NCBI GenBank assembly: GCA_044226525.1
Contig: JBGAGV010000002.1
Coordinates: 124,001 to 188,000 of the forward strand
Source of the DNA: VFJQ01 sp044226525
GTDB lineage: Bacteria; Verrucomicrobiota; Verrucomicrobiia; Chthoniobacterales; Chthoniobacteraceae
Length of the DNA stretch: 64,000 nt
Reading direction: 5' to 3'
Below the pieces are notes generated by a model. It was given only the letters and a program-made list of their open reading frames with translations, was not told where the DNA came from and did not search any database. This document shows, in pieces, positions 28,501-40,500 of this stretch; position 1 is the first letter of the stretch; every line of letters starts with the position of its first letter. The translations under genes and the position numbers were made by a program.

Positions 28501-31500
28501 GCACGGCGCCACCGGCGTCCTTCACGGTAAGCTGCCAGGCATTGCCAGCGATGACCGGGCCAACGATACCGGCGCCGCGCGTCAGGATGCTCGGCACGGC
28601 ATCGATGGTGAAGTGCGCCACGGCCACGTTGGTGCCGGTCGTATCGACATTGATCGTGAACGGACCGTGCAGGCGGATGATGCGGATGGTGGACGTGGTG
28701 CCGACGCGGTAGGCGATGACGCCGCCGATGTTGTTGAAGTCGGTAGCCAGATCGCCGGCCACCAGCGTGGTGTCGGTATTGGTCGGCGAGAAGGTGCCGG
28801 TGCCGAGGACGGTCGCGCCATCGCGCAACTCGACCGACCAGTTCTGCGTATTGTTCGCCGTGTTGATGGTCAGCGTTTCGGTGGTCGAGGTGAAGGAAGT
28901 TGTCAGCACGGCGCTGAACGGTCCCGGGGCGAGCCTGGCGATGGTGATGTCGCTGCTGCCGGTCGCGGCAAACGCGGTGTAGCCAGCCTTCACGTTGAGC
29001 AGAGTGGCGAGTTGCGCCGCGACGTCCGCGGTGGTGGTGCCGGCGGTGGTCACCGGGTAGGTCACGGTGGTGCTCGCTGCCCCATCCTGCACGGTAAGCG
29101 TCCAGACGTCGCCCACGAAGACCGTCCCGCTGAGGGTGACGATGCGAGCCTCCGTCGTGCCATCCACCGTCGCCGTGCCCGCCGGCGTGACCGCGAGGCT
29201 GGCACTGAAGGTGTCGTTGTTCAGGTTCACCAGAGTGATGGTGCTGCCATCGGACAGCGCACGGAAGTTGCCGGCGTTGAGGAGAGCGGCGAGGCCCGTC
29301 GCCACCGTGTCCACGCTCACCGAACCCGTGCCGGGCACGGTGAAGGTCTGCGCGGGCTGGGCGGTTCCGTTCACGGTCAGCGTGACCACCCATTTCTCAC
29401 CACCGTAAGCCGGCCCAGTCAGGGTGAGTCGCTGGCTGGTCAGGGTCGGCGACGGGTTCAGCACGGATTCCGAACCGGCGGGCAGCACGTCGAGAGTGGC
29501 AGTGAAGGAACCACCATTGCTGATCGCGATCGTGTTACCTGCGATGGTGCCGTTGAAGGTGAGCGGGAGCACGCCATCCAGACCGGCCAGCACGGCGGCG
29601 AGCGTGAGCGGGTCTCCGTTTGAGCCCGCCTTGTAGTCGTGCTTCACGCCGTTGATGGTCAGGCGCCAGGTTTCGCCGGAACGGATCGGGCCGCTCGGAG
29701 TGAAGTTGACCGTGTTCCAGTTGATGGCGGAGAGCTGGCTGGCGATCGGCGTGCCGCTGATCACCGCCGCCGTTTCCGGATTCGCGCCGCTCACCGCGAA
29801 GCGCACCGAGAAGGTCGTGGTGTCGCTGCGGGTCACCACAAGCGAATCGCCGTTGAGCGTGGCGGTGTAACCGTCGGTCGCGGTGGAGAGATTGATCTGG
29901 TCGATCAGCGCCTGGAGAACGGTCGGCAGCGTGTCGGTGGCGGTCGCGACGTGCTGATAGAGATCCACGCCGCCGAGGGTGATCGAATAGGTTTCACCGG
30001 CATGCACCGGGTTGGTCTGCACGCCGGTATTGATGAGCTGCACCGAGGCGGTGGTGAACTGGATCGGCTGGGCACCGGTGGTGAGCGCCTGGGCCGAGCG
30101 GGTCACCGCACCCGCGGCGATGATCCGCTGCGACAGGTCGCGGAAGGTGGTCGTGAGGTTGAAGCCGCTCGGGTCGGAAATGCTCAGGGTCACGACTCCG
30201 GCGATGGTCTGGACCGAGGTGGTGTAGCGCTGCGGCGGGTTGTAACCGTCGGTGCGGACTTCGCCGGCGAGCGCGGCGGCGAGACCGTTGGCCACATCGA
30301 CCAGCGTATCGCCCGCCTGTGCGATGTAGGAGTAGGTGCGATAGCGGATGTTCAGCGTCCAGGTATCGCCCGTGCGCACCGTGCCGCTCAGCGCCAGCGA
30401 GACGCTGGTGAAGTAGGCCGCGGTGTCCTTCAAGGTGTTCGCGCCCGGATCGGGGATAACACCGGCATTCGGCGGCACCAGCATTTCCGGCGTGATCTGG
30501 AATTTGTAGATGTCGAAGGTGCCATCGCCCGCGCCCTGGATGCGGACATAAGGCGTGGTGAAGTCGGTCGTGCCGCCGAACGCCTGGTTGCCGACGTTCG
30601 GGTCGTAGAAGACGAACCAGTTGTTGGCGTTGTCCACGTCCTGGCCCGGGAAGTCGTTGTTGCCGTTTTCGTTTTCGCTCACCGGTTCGGTGGCGAAGAC
30701 GAAGCCGTCCACGCGATGGCTCTCGATCGAGACCTGCAGGTCGTAATCGACCATGACGGCCTGCGCGCTATCCACGTAGTTCTCGATTTCGATGTAATAG
30801 GTGCCCGGCTGGGTGAAGTCGTAGGCCAGGTAGTCGTCGAGCCAGGTGCTGCTGCCGCCGGCGCCGAAGAACGGCGGCGAATAGCCGAAGCCCGCGGCGA
30901 TGAGCTGATGGTCCTGATTGTAGAGCTTGATGCGGTTGCGCCAGAAGATCGGGTCGGTCGCCTCAAAGCCGTGGTCGAGGTCGAAGATGGCACGGACGTG
31001 GCCCGGGGTGGCGTTGTTCGTGTCGGCCAGCATGGCCGGGGTCACATCGAAACGGTAGAATTCGCTCTCCCCGCCCGTGGCGCTGGCCTTGACGGTGAGG
31101 TGTGGCAGGGTGGTCGGCAGTTCGACTTCCGGGTTCGAGTTCCGGTTCCAGCGGCCGAGGTCGAGATTCTGCGCGTTGCCGAAGGTGGTGTGCGTCTGCG
31201 TCTCGTAGAGGACGGAAGCGCCGAAATCGCCGATGAACTGAATGACGCCGCCGCCGCTCGACTGGAAGGTGGTGACGAAGCCGGTGCCGAGCGTCACGAG
31301 GTCGGTGGGTTCGGTCACATTCGTGCCACCGTTCGTTTCAATGACGATGAGACCGGGCACGTCGTTGTCGGCGATGCGCACATCGAGCGGCGAGAGCAGG
31401 AGAATCTCGCCGTTTGCACCCGCGATGTAGCGGAAGGTCTTGCCATTGAGCACGACTTCCCACTTGTCGTTGAGATTGATCGCGGCGGTATCGGTGACGG

Positions 31501-34500
31501 TGATGTCGATTGAGGAATAGTAGGTCGTGCTGTGGGTGCTGCCGGCTTCCTCGATGCTGCTCCCCTCGCCCGCGACGAAACCGGCCGAGCCGGCGAACTG
31601 AGCGCTGAGCGCCACGGTAAACGCCGCGCCGCCCGAACGGGCTGCCACAGTGATGGCGTCGCCGTTCACCGTCGCGGTGTAAACGCTGTCGGTGCTCGGA
31701 GCGATGGCCAGGGCGAGGCCCGCCGCGATCTGATCCAGCGTGGTATCGGTCGGTTTGGCCTGGTAAGTGAAGAGCACGCCGTTCAGGCGCACGGCCCAGA
31801 TCTGGCCGGGTTCGACCGCGCTGCTGCCGGTGAGGTAGGCCATGCGGAGGCGCGCCGAGGTGTAGGCGAAGGTGCCGGCGAGCGGGCCGACATGCAGGCC
31901 AGCCGAAGCGGTGAAGGCGACGTCGTTGCTGACCGTGATCTGGCTGCCATTCACCACGGCCAGGAAACCACGGTCGATGTCTCCGCTGATCTTCGCCTTC
32001 AGCCCGGTGAGCACATCGTTCTCGGTCAGGCCGAGGTAGTTGCCGATGTCGGCCGTGTTGATGGTATGGGTGATGCGCGAGTAGTGCGTGCCTTCGCGGG
32101 TCGTGTCGGTGGCGGCGATGACCGTGACGAGCTGCGGCGTGTTCCAGTTCGATGGGGTAAAGAGCAGCTCGACGGTATGCGGATCGGCGCCCGAACTGAT
32201 GGTCGTCTGGTTATCGCTGTGGACCAGAATGCGCACATTGCCGGTCGGCTGTTTGGCCAGCACCACCGAGTAGGTATCATTGTAGAGCACGCTGGTCTGC
32301 GGCGCGTCTTCGAGGACGAAGTTGTCGTTGCCGGTCGGCGCGATGAGCACGTTGGCGGCATCGTCGTCCACGACCTGCGCCACCACGCTGGCCACGGCGA
32401 GGCGGTCGTAAGCACCACCATCGTCCGGATTGCCGCCCTGCGTGACGGAGTGCTGGATCAGGATCGAGCGGAGACCTTCCGCGAAGGTGTCGTCGTCCGC
32501 CTTCACCTCGATGATCTGCGGGATGAACCAGTTGTTGCGGTCGAAGGTGAGCGTCACGCCCGCGACGCTGAACGTGGTGGCCGCCGGGTGAGCCGGATCG
32601 TAAACGCCGAGTTCGATGCCCAGCGCACCCGCGCGGAGATCGCTCTCGGTCTGCGCCCCCGGCGTCGCGGTCACCCGGACGGTTTCCTCGGGCGAACGCG
32701 TCAGCACCACGCTGTAGAAGCGGCTGGTGAGATCGGGCGCGCCGCTCGCCGACTCGAACACGCGGATCGGGTTCGCCATCGAGATGGCCACACCCGGCGC
32801 GTCGTTGTCCTGCACCTTGGTGGAGAGACCCGGCAGGAAGACGTTCGCGTAGCCCGGATCGAGCCCGAAGATGCTGTGATCAATCAGGCCGCTGTGGCCG
32901 TCGAGGCTCTTGCTGACGACCGTGATCGGCTGGCCATTGTTACCGCCGCCAACGTTGAAGGTGTCGCTGCCAAGCCCGCCGACGAGTTCCACCACGACGT
33001 TCTCCGGCGTGCTGACGATGAAGAAGCGGTCGTTGCCTTCGAGCGCATCGACCACCAAGCGCTCGATTGTGGCGTAAGTCACGAAGAGGCCGGCACCGAA
33101 GACGCCCTTGTCGGTAATGACGAAGTCGTCGCCAAATTCCGAGCCGACGACCGTGAGCGTATCGAAACCATCGCCACCTTCCGTGCGCACCGGGGCGTTC
33201 ACGGTGAAGGCGATGAAGTCGGCGCCCTGGCCACCGTTGATGGTGGTAAACGGCGCCTTCGGATCGTTCGGATCGACCCGGACGAACGCACGCACCTGGA
33301 AGACGTCATCGTCTTCGTCGCCGAGCAGCAGCAGGGAAGCGAGGTTGTGGTAAACGGTGAAGCTATCCGAACCGGTGCCGCCGTGCAGGGTGGCCTGCTG
33401 GCTGATGCCGTTGCTGAGGTAACCCTTGGTGGTCGGCGTCGTCTGGAAGGTGTCGTTGATTCCGAGGCCGTTGAACGGATTGGTGAGATCGCGGGGCGAC
33501 TTGAAGAGCTGGGCCACCTGGAACACGTCGTTGCCCGCATCGCCGAAGATCTCGAGCGGCGAGTTGGTGTCGTCGAGCACGAAGGTATCGTTGCCATCGC
33601 GGCCGAAGACCTGCACTCCGGCACCGAAGATGCCGAAGTAATTCACCCGCTCGATCACGCCATTCGGCACCGGTAGACGATTCTGATCGACCTGAATCGC
33701 GGCGATGACATTCGGCCGGAACAGGAAGAAGTCGTCGTTGTTCGTGCCGTAGATGCGCAGGGCGTCATTGGCGGTGCCGAGCGTCGTGTCGTTGATGTTG
33801 ATCAGCGACGACCCGAGACCCGACAGGCCGATCTCGTAGATGTCGTCATCCGTGCCGCCTTCGAGCGTCAGCGGGGCACGGATGCCATAACCGAAGGTTT
33901 GGCGGCCATCGCGGTTGAAGTTGACGCGAATGCGGTCGTTGCCGCCCTGCGTGCGCACCGTGGTCGGGCCGGCGATGGTGTCGATATTAACCACATCGCT
34001 GATGATGTTCGCGACGGCCGGTTCGCTGCCGGTATCGATGACCACCGAACCGGTATGAGTCGAGGCGACGTAGAGGGTATCGGCATTCGTGCCGAGGGAG
34101 AGGTTCAGGATTTCGAAGCCGAGATAGCCGATGCCCTGCGTCATGCCGAAACCGATCACTTCGGTGGCGTGCAGTTCACCGATGTTCGGGGCGTTATCGC
34201 CGCTGTCGTAGATGCGGATGGCGTCGCCCGTGCCGCTATCGGCGTTACCGACCACATTGATGCGGGCCGGGAAGGCGTTGAGCGTGCTATTGAGGGCCGG
34301 ATTCAGATCCTCCGCGCCGCTGCCGATGTAGAGCGAATCGCTGCCGCTGCCCATGTAGAGGTTCAGCGTTTCGACGGTGAGATAGATCAGGCGACCCTGG
34401 CCACCGCTGATCGCGTTTGTGCCAAATACACCGAAGACCGAGTTGCCGGTGATGAAGCCGACGTTGTTGGCGGTGTCGTGCGTGTCGTCGAGATTGATGA

Positions 34501-37500
34501 CGTCGTTATCGAGCGTGCCCTGGCCATTCACCGTGATCGTAGCGGTGATCTCGTTAAGGGTGCCCTGCGTGTTGTTATTCAAGCCGGCCTGGGTGCCGAT
34601 GTAGATCACATCATCGCCCGCGCCGCTGTTCAACGTGGTCGCACCCGCGAGGCGGCGGATATCGAAGGTGTCGGCACCGGCACCGGTGTTCAGGGTGGTG
34701 CTGCCGAAGTAGTAGAACGGATTCGCCAGCAGGTTGCGCGGCACCGCCGCATCGAGCGTCACGCTACCCGGCACCGTGATCGGCGGCAGGCCCGGGGTCA
34801 TAGTGTAGTGGTTCGCGCCGTTGCCGGAGCTGATCGACAGATCTTCGACGAGGGTGAAGTTGAATTGCCCGTTCTCCGGCAGCAGCGTGCCGTCCACGCG
34901 GTTCTGGGCGACGACGTCCTGCACCTTGTCGGTGGCAGCGTAGAAGGCCGCTTCACCGCCGATGTAGGTGACGGGCTCATTGCCAAGGTAGAAGGCCGCT
35001 TCGCCGCCACCGTAAGTGTCGATGACGAACTGGCCACCCGCGAGGATGTAAACCGGCTCACCGCGTGCGTGGAAGATCTGCGCCTTGGTCAGGGTCACCA
35101 CTCCGCCGCTGGCCGTCGCTTCGTAACCGGCAACCGCGTCGAGCTGTGCGGCGAAGAGCGTGGCGAGATCATTCAGCGTCTGGCCGGTGCTGAGTTTGAT
35201 CTCGATCTTGTTGCCGTTGAGCGTGACTGACCACGTATCGCCCGCGTTGACCGCGCCACTGAAGGTGATGGTCTTGATCAGCGAGGTCGCGCCGTTGCCA
35301 ATCGTGACCGCGCCACCATTCGGGGCCTGACCGGTCAGCGTATCGGCGGTGTAAGTCTTCGCATTGCCCTGGTCATCAAGCGAGATGACCCACTCCGTGC
35401 CGTCCTTCGTGACGATCGGCTGACCGAGCTGCACCGCTTCACTGCCGTTGTAGTATTTGAGGTCCCCTGCCCGATGCACGGCCTGCACGATGACGGTGAA
35501 GCGAACCATGGCGCCCGCGTTGGTCGCCAGGCTGGCCGGCAACGTGATCGTGTTGCCGCTGATCTGGCCCGCGGTCGGGGTATAGTTATAGACGTTCGTG
35601 CCGTCGTAGATCGTCGCGATCACCGAACCGGCGGCGAGGGTGCCAAAGCCCGTCAGCGTGAAGGACGGACCCGTGCTCCAGGCAAAGGTCTTCGCGATAG
35701 TGATCTTCACGGTCGCCCCGGTAACCTGGTTGCCCGCTTGCAGGCCTGCGACGCCGTGGGCGGCATCGGGCGCGAACGTCACGCTGGTGCCGCTGAATCC
35801 GAACTCGTCGCGCGGCAGCGTAAACGTGGCCGCCGGAGTGGTCACGACCACGGAGACGATGTCGTTCTTGCTCAGGTTCTGAATGCCGAGATCGAGGGTG
35901 AGCGATTGCGTGAGCGAGAGCGGGCCGAAGACCTTGTTGAACGGTTCGGTGACGCGGTCGCCACGGTTGTGGATCGCCACCTGGCCGGCCTGATGCAGGA
36001 ACGGACTGGTGATATCCACATCCAGCCGCACCGAACCCGTGAACGCGGTGAAGACGGTGACCTGATTGGTGGCGTAGTTGATGGAGAACTCGGAGGAGTT
36101 CAGCGAGACGCGCGTGCCGTTGCCCAGCACCACCGACACGGCGATGGCGTCGCGCGTGGTGATATCGGTCGACAGATCCTTGGTGACGTTGCCGGCGAGC
36201 GGGATGCCCTTGAAGCTCTCGCGGTTGGCCGGGTTGGTGACCGGCAGGCCCTGCTCGTCGAGAGTGGCTTCGCCGCCGAGGTAGCGGACCATGTCGCCCG
36301 CATTGCGCACGACGCGATCGCCGTAGAAATGTGGCACGATCTCGCCCGCGGCATGTGTAAGTTGCTGGCCGGCGGCATTGAGAACCGGCTGGCGGGTGTA
36401 AATGTCGTAAACGAGTTCACCGCCGGTGAAGCGCATCACTTCGCCCGTGTAGGGATCGATCATCGGCTCGCCGCCGAAGTAATACTGACCGTCGGCGACC
36501 GTGTAGTAATTGATGTAGCTGATCTCGACGACGCCCGGAGCCGAGTTGTTGTTCGTATCCAACAGCTTGCTGCCGACGATGGTGATGGTGTTTGCGCCAC
36601 TGTCGTAGGTGTAGTCGCTCGGGAACAAGCCACGCGTCACGCCCGCGATGACGACTTGCAGATGCACGTCGTTGATCGTGGTGCCCGGGCGCAGGTGGTA
36701 AGTCAGCGAAGCCGGCACGCTCGGATCGGCGAGGAACTTGTCGCCACCATGCGTCTGAGTGGTGCCGCCGACGATGCGATCCACCGCGGTAAGGAAGGAA
36801 TCGAAGTAAGCCGTGTCGCCGGTGTTGTTGGCACTGTTGTCGATGTTCAGCGTGTCGTAACCGGCGGTGCTTTCGATGGTATCGACCGACCGGGTCACGA
36901 GGACCGGCACGACACGCGGCACGGGCAGCAGGACCGGGTTCGGCGTGACCGTCGTGGTCTGGTTGCCCGCGGCGTCGTAGTAGAGGCGCTGGCCGCTGCC
37001 ATTCACGAGCTGGACCTGATCTTCGATAATGTTCCCGCGTTTATCGAGGATCACGACGAAAGCCGCGAACTTGCCGTTCTGATCGAAGACGATCTGCTGC
37101 AGGTTTGCCGCGGCATACTGGCCGAGGGACACCGTCACGCCACTGGTCGAGCTAGTGAGATCCGGCGTCGCACCGGTGAAGAGCGTCGGGCTGAGGAAGC
37201 TGATGACCCACGGACTGCCTGCCGTGCCGGCGCCGGTGACGGAGACCCCGCCGAGGTCCGGCACGTTCGAGAGCGCGGCGAGAGCGGCTTGGACCGTGGC
37301 GGCGCTGGCGTTGTAGGCGATCGCCGAGGTCGTCTGACCCGCGAAGCTCAGGACAAACGTCCCGCTCGTCTGCGTCGTCGAGACGTTCATCTGGCGCACC
37401 GTGTTGGTGTAAACGAGCGGCGCGTTGCGGAGGAGTTCGGTGAAGTCAGGGTTGGCGGTGGCGACGTTGACGACGCTCTCCCGGATGTGGGCGTCGCCGT

Positions 37501-40500
37501 CGAAGAACACGCGGTTCGCTATGCCGAGCAGTGAGCCGGTCTTGATGGTGACCGAGGCGCTGCCGGTGAGAGACGGCGTGCCCATGACTGCGCTCGAGAA
37601 GCTGAGGAAGTTTACGATCCACGGGTCGGCCAGCGTGCCGGAGCCGGTCACGTCGATGGCGCCTTCATCCGGGATATTCGAGAGCGCCTGGAGGGCATTC
37701 TTCACATCCTGCGCGGTCGCGTTGGCGTGAATCGACGCCGTGGTCTGGCCGGCGAAGGTGAGCGTGAAGTCGCTGCTGCCGGTGACCCAGACGCTCTGCA
37801 TGAGGCGGTCGCCGACGTTGACGGTGTCGTTGCCCGCGGCGCCGTAGATCAGCGCGAGGCCGCCGACCTGGCCAAGGTTGATGGTGTCGTTGCCGCCGCC
37901 GGCGTCGATGACCACGTTCTGGCCGGGCTGATCGACCGTGGCCGCGTAAGTGCGGACCACGGTAAAGGTGTCGTCGCCATCGGCGAGGCGCAGTTCGAGG
38001 GTTTCAAAGCCCTGCGCATCGACGCCATAGAACGGCAGGCCATTCGCGCCGAGGCCGGTCGGCAGGCCGATGCCTTCGATGCTCTGGTATTCGTCGAAGA
38101 GCAGCTTGCCAGTTTCGTCGCGGTCCTGCTGGAAGACCGGCGTGCCGTCATTGGCGATGCCGACCTGGACGAGGCGTGGGATATTCGTGCGGATGCGAAT
38201 CTGGCCGGCGGCGGAGAGACCCTGCTGGTTGTGCACCACGAGGCGGTCGCCATTTGTCTCGAACTGATCGCCACCGACCACCACCAGGCGGCCGCGGATG
38301 CGCGATACGTCGTAAATACCCGTGGCCTTAAAGGCGAACGGCGGCGGATCGACGGTGACTTTCTCCGGCTGCACGACCTGCTCGCGCGAGACGAGTTTGC
38401 CGACCTGATAGTTGAATTCGAGATCCGGGATGGTGATGACCAGCTTGGCGTCGAAGATGAAGAAGGAACCCAGTTCGAGTCGGGCCTGGAGGAGCGCCGG
38501 GTTGTAGGTGAGCACGTTCGCGTTGTTGGCGTCGAACTGCACATAGGGGTTCGCCGCGCGCGCCGCCGTCTTGAGGGCGTTGATGTAGGTAGCGAGGAAG
38601 TTGGCGGTGAGGGACTGCACCGTGCTGCCGCTGAAGACCGCGCCAAGCAGGCTCACGCGGATGGTGAGGCCGTGCAGGTTATCGGTGCGCGGGGTGTAAA
38701 CGACTTCCGGCGGGAGCTGGATGCGGAAGGCCGGCGGCTGGTATTCAAAAGCCGGCGGATCGAACACGAGGGTCGGCGGCTCGCCACCGATGTGGATAGT
38801 GTCGTCGCCTGAGCCACCGACGAGGGTGGTTTCGAACAGCGGGCTGGTGGCGAGGACGTAGATATTGTCGTTGCCGCCGCCGCCATCCACTTCGATCGCT
38901 TCGATGTTCGTGAAGTTCACGATGCGGCCCGCGCCAGCGATATAGGTATCCGTGACAATGAAGGTGTCGCCAATCGGCGTGCCAACGATGACGATGGTAT
39001 CGATACCGGCGCCGCCGTTGATCTTCACCGGAGCGTTCTGCAGGTAGTCGTAACGGTTCTCGCCGCCACCGCCGAAGAGCGTGGTGAGGTTGGTGATCTC
39101 GTTTTCGTCTTCCGGATTTTCGCGCAGGACGAGGAAGGTCTTGAGCAGGAAGCGATCGTTGCCGTCGCCGCCGTCGAGATAGAGTTTGGCTCGGTTGTGG
39201 TTGATCTCGAACCGGTCGTTCTGGTCGCCACCGAGGATGGTGAGCGGGGCGCTGTTGCCGTTGGTGAGGTTGTCCGTATCGACAACCGGCACGCCATCCG
39301 GATATTCGAGGGTGCGGTTGCCGGTGTCGGGTTTGAGCGGGACCGTGGCGACCGAGATATCATCGTCGCCGCTGCCCATATCGATGACCGTGTAAACGAC
39401 CGTGTCGTTCGAGAGGAAGGAGTCGGAGCCGGCGAGGCCGCTCACTCGGACGCGATCAATGCCGCGATAGCTGACGATGTCACTCGTCGCCTTGGTCGGA
39501 TCACCCACGGTGACGGTGCCTACGCGGAGCGCGCCCACGCCGAAGGCATCGAGCTTGATCTGGTCGGGGCCGTTAGTGCCGTTGACGACCAATTCGTCGC
39601 GGCCCGAGGTGCCGCCGCTGTCGTCGATCGTCACGCGGGCGGAGTTCGAGCCGGTGAGATTGATGATGTAGTATTCATTCACGCCGCCTTCGGCGCCGGT
39701 CGAATTGCCCCGGTTATCCAGCGTGACGGTGCCGGTGAACGGCGTGACGTTGAACGTCGTAGCGCCGACGCGGATGATGCCGTCCACGTCGTTAACGACC
39801 ATCACGTTGTTGCCAGTGCCGCCGCTGAGTTCGGCGTGTTCGAAGATACGGGCGTTATTCCCCGGGTTCAGGGTGCTCTCGATGATCGACAGCCCATTCC
39901 AGGTATCGCCACCGTCGCGCAGCGGGAAGCTCACCGGGGCGCCGAGCGCAAGATAATCGGGATCTTCCGCGGCCTTGAGGCGATCTTCCTCGGCCTGCTC
40001 TTCGATGGTGCTCGCCTTATAGAAGATGCCGCCACCGACCATCTTCGAGCTGTCTGCCGTAATCGGCGGCATGTCGAAGTTGTCGCCGGTGAGCGCGAAA
40101 GTGACGGTCCAGTTGCCCGGAGCGCCGCCGACGGTGACGCTGTTGCCCGCGATGGCACGCAACGCATTCTGCACGGTCAGCGCCGGGGCGTTCCAAGCGA
40201 TCGCGCTGGTGGTCTGGCCGCGATAACTCAGGGTGAAGCTGCCGCCGGTCGCATTGTGCTGGATGACCTGCACCGGGTTCATGATGCGCAGCGTCTTCGT
40301 GGCGATGGAGACGCTATCGGCCGGGCCTTCGATCACCGGGATGCCATTGATCGCCGACGAAATGTCGAGGAACGTGACCACCCATGGGCTTTCCGGTGTG
40401 CCGTTGCCGGTCACGGTGACGTCATCGATCTCCGGCAGGGCTTCCAAGGCCGCTTCCAAGGTGGCGGCTGTCGCCGAGGCGCTGATGCTGGTGGTCGAGA

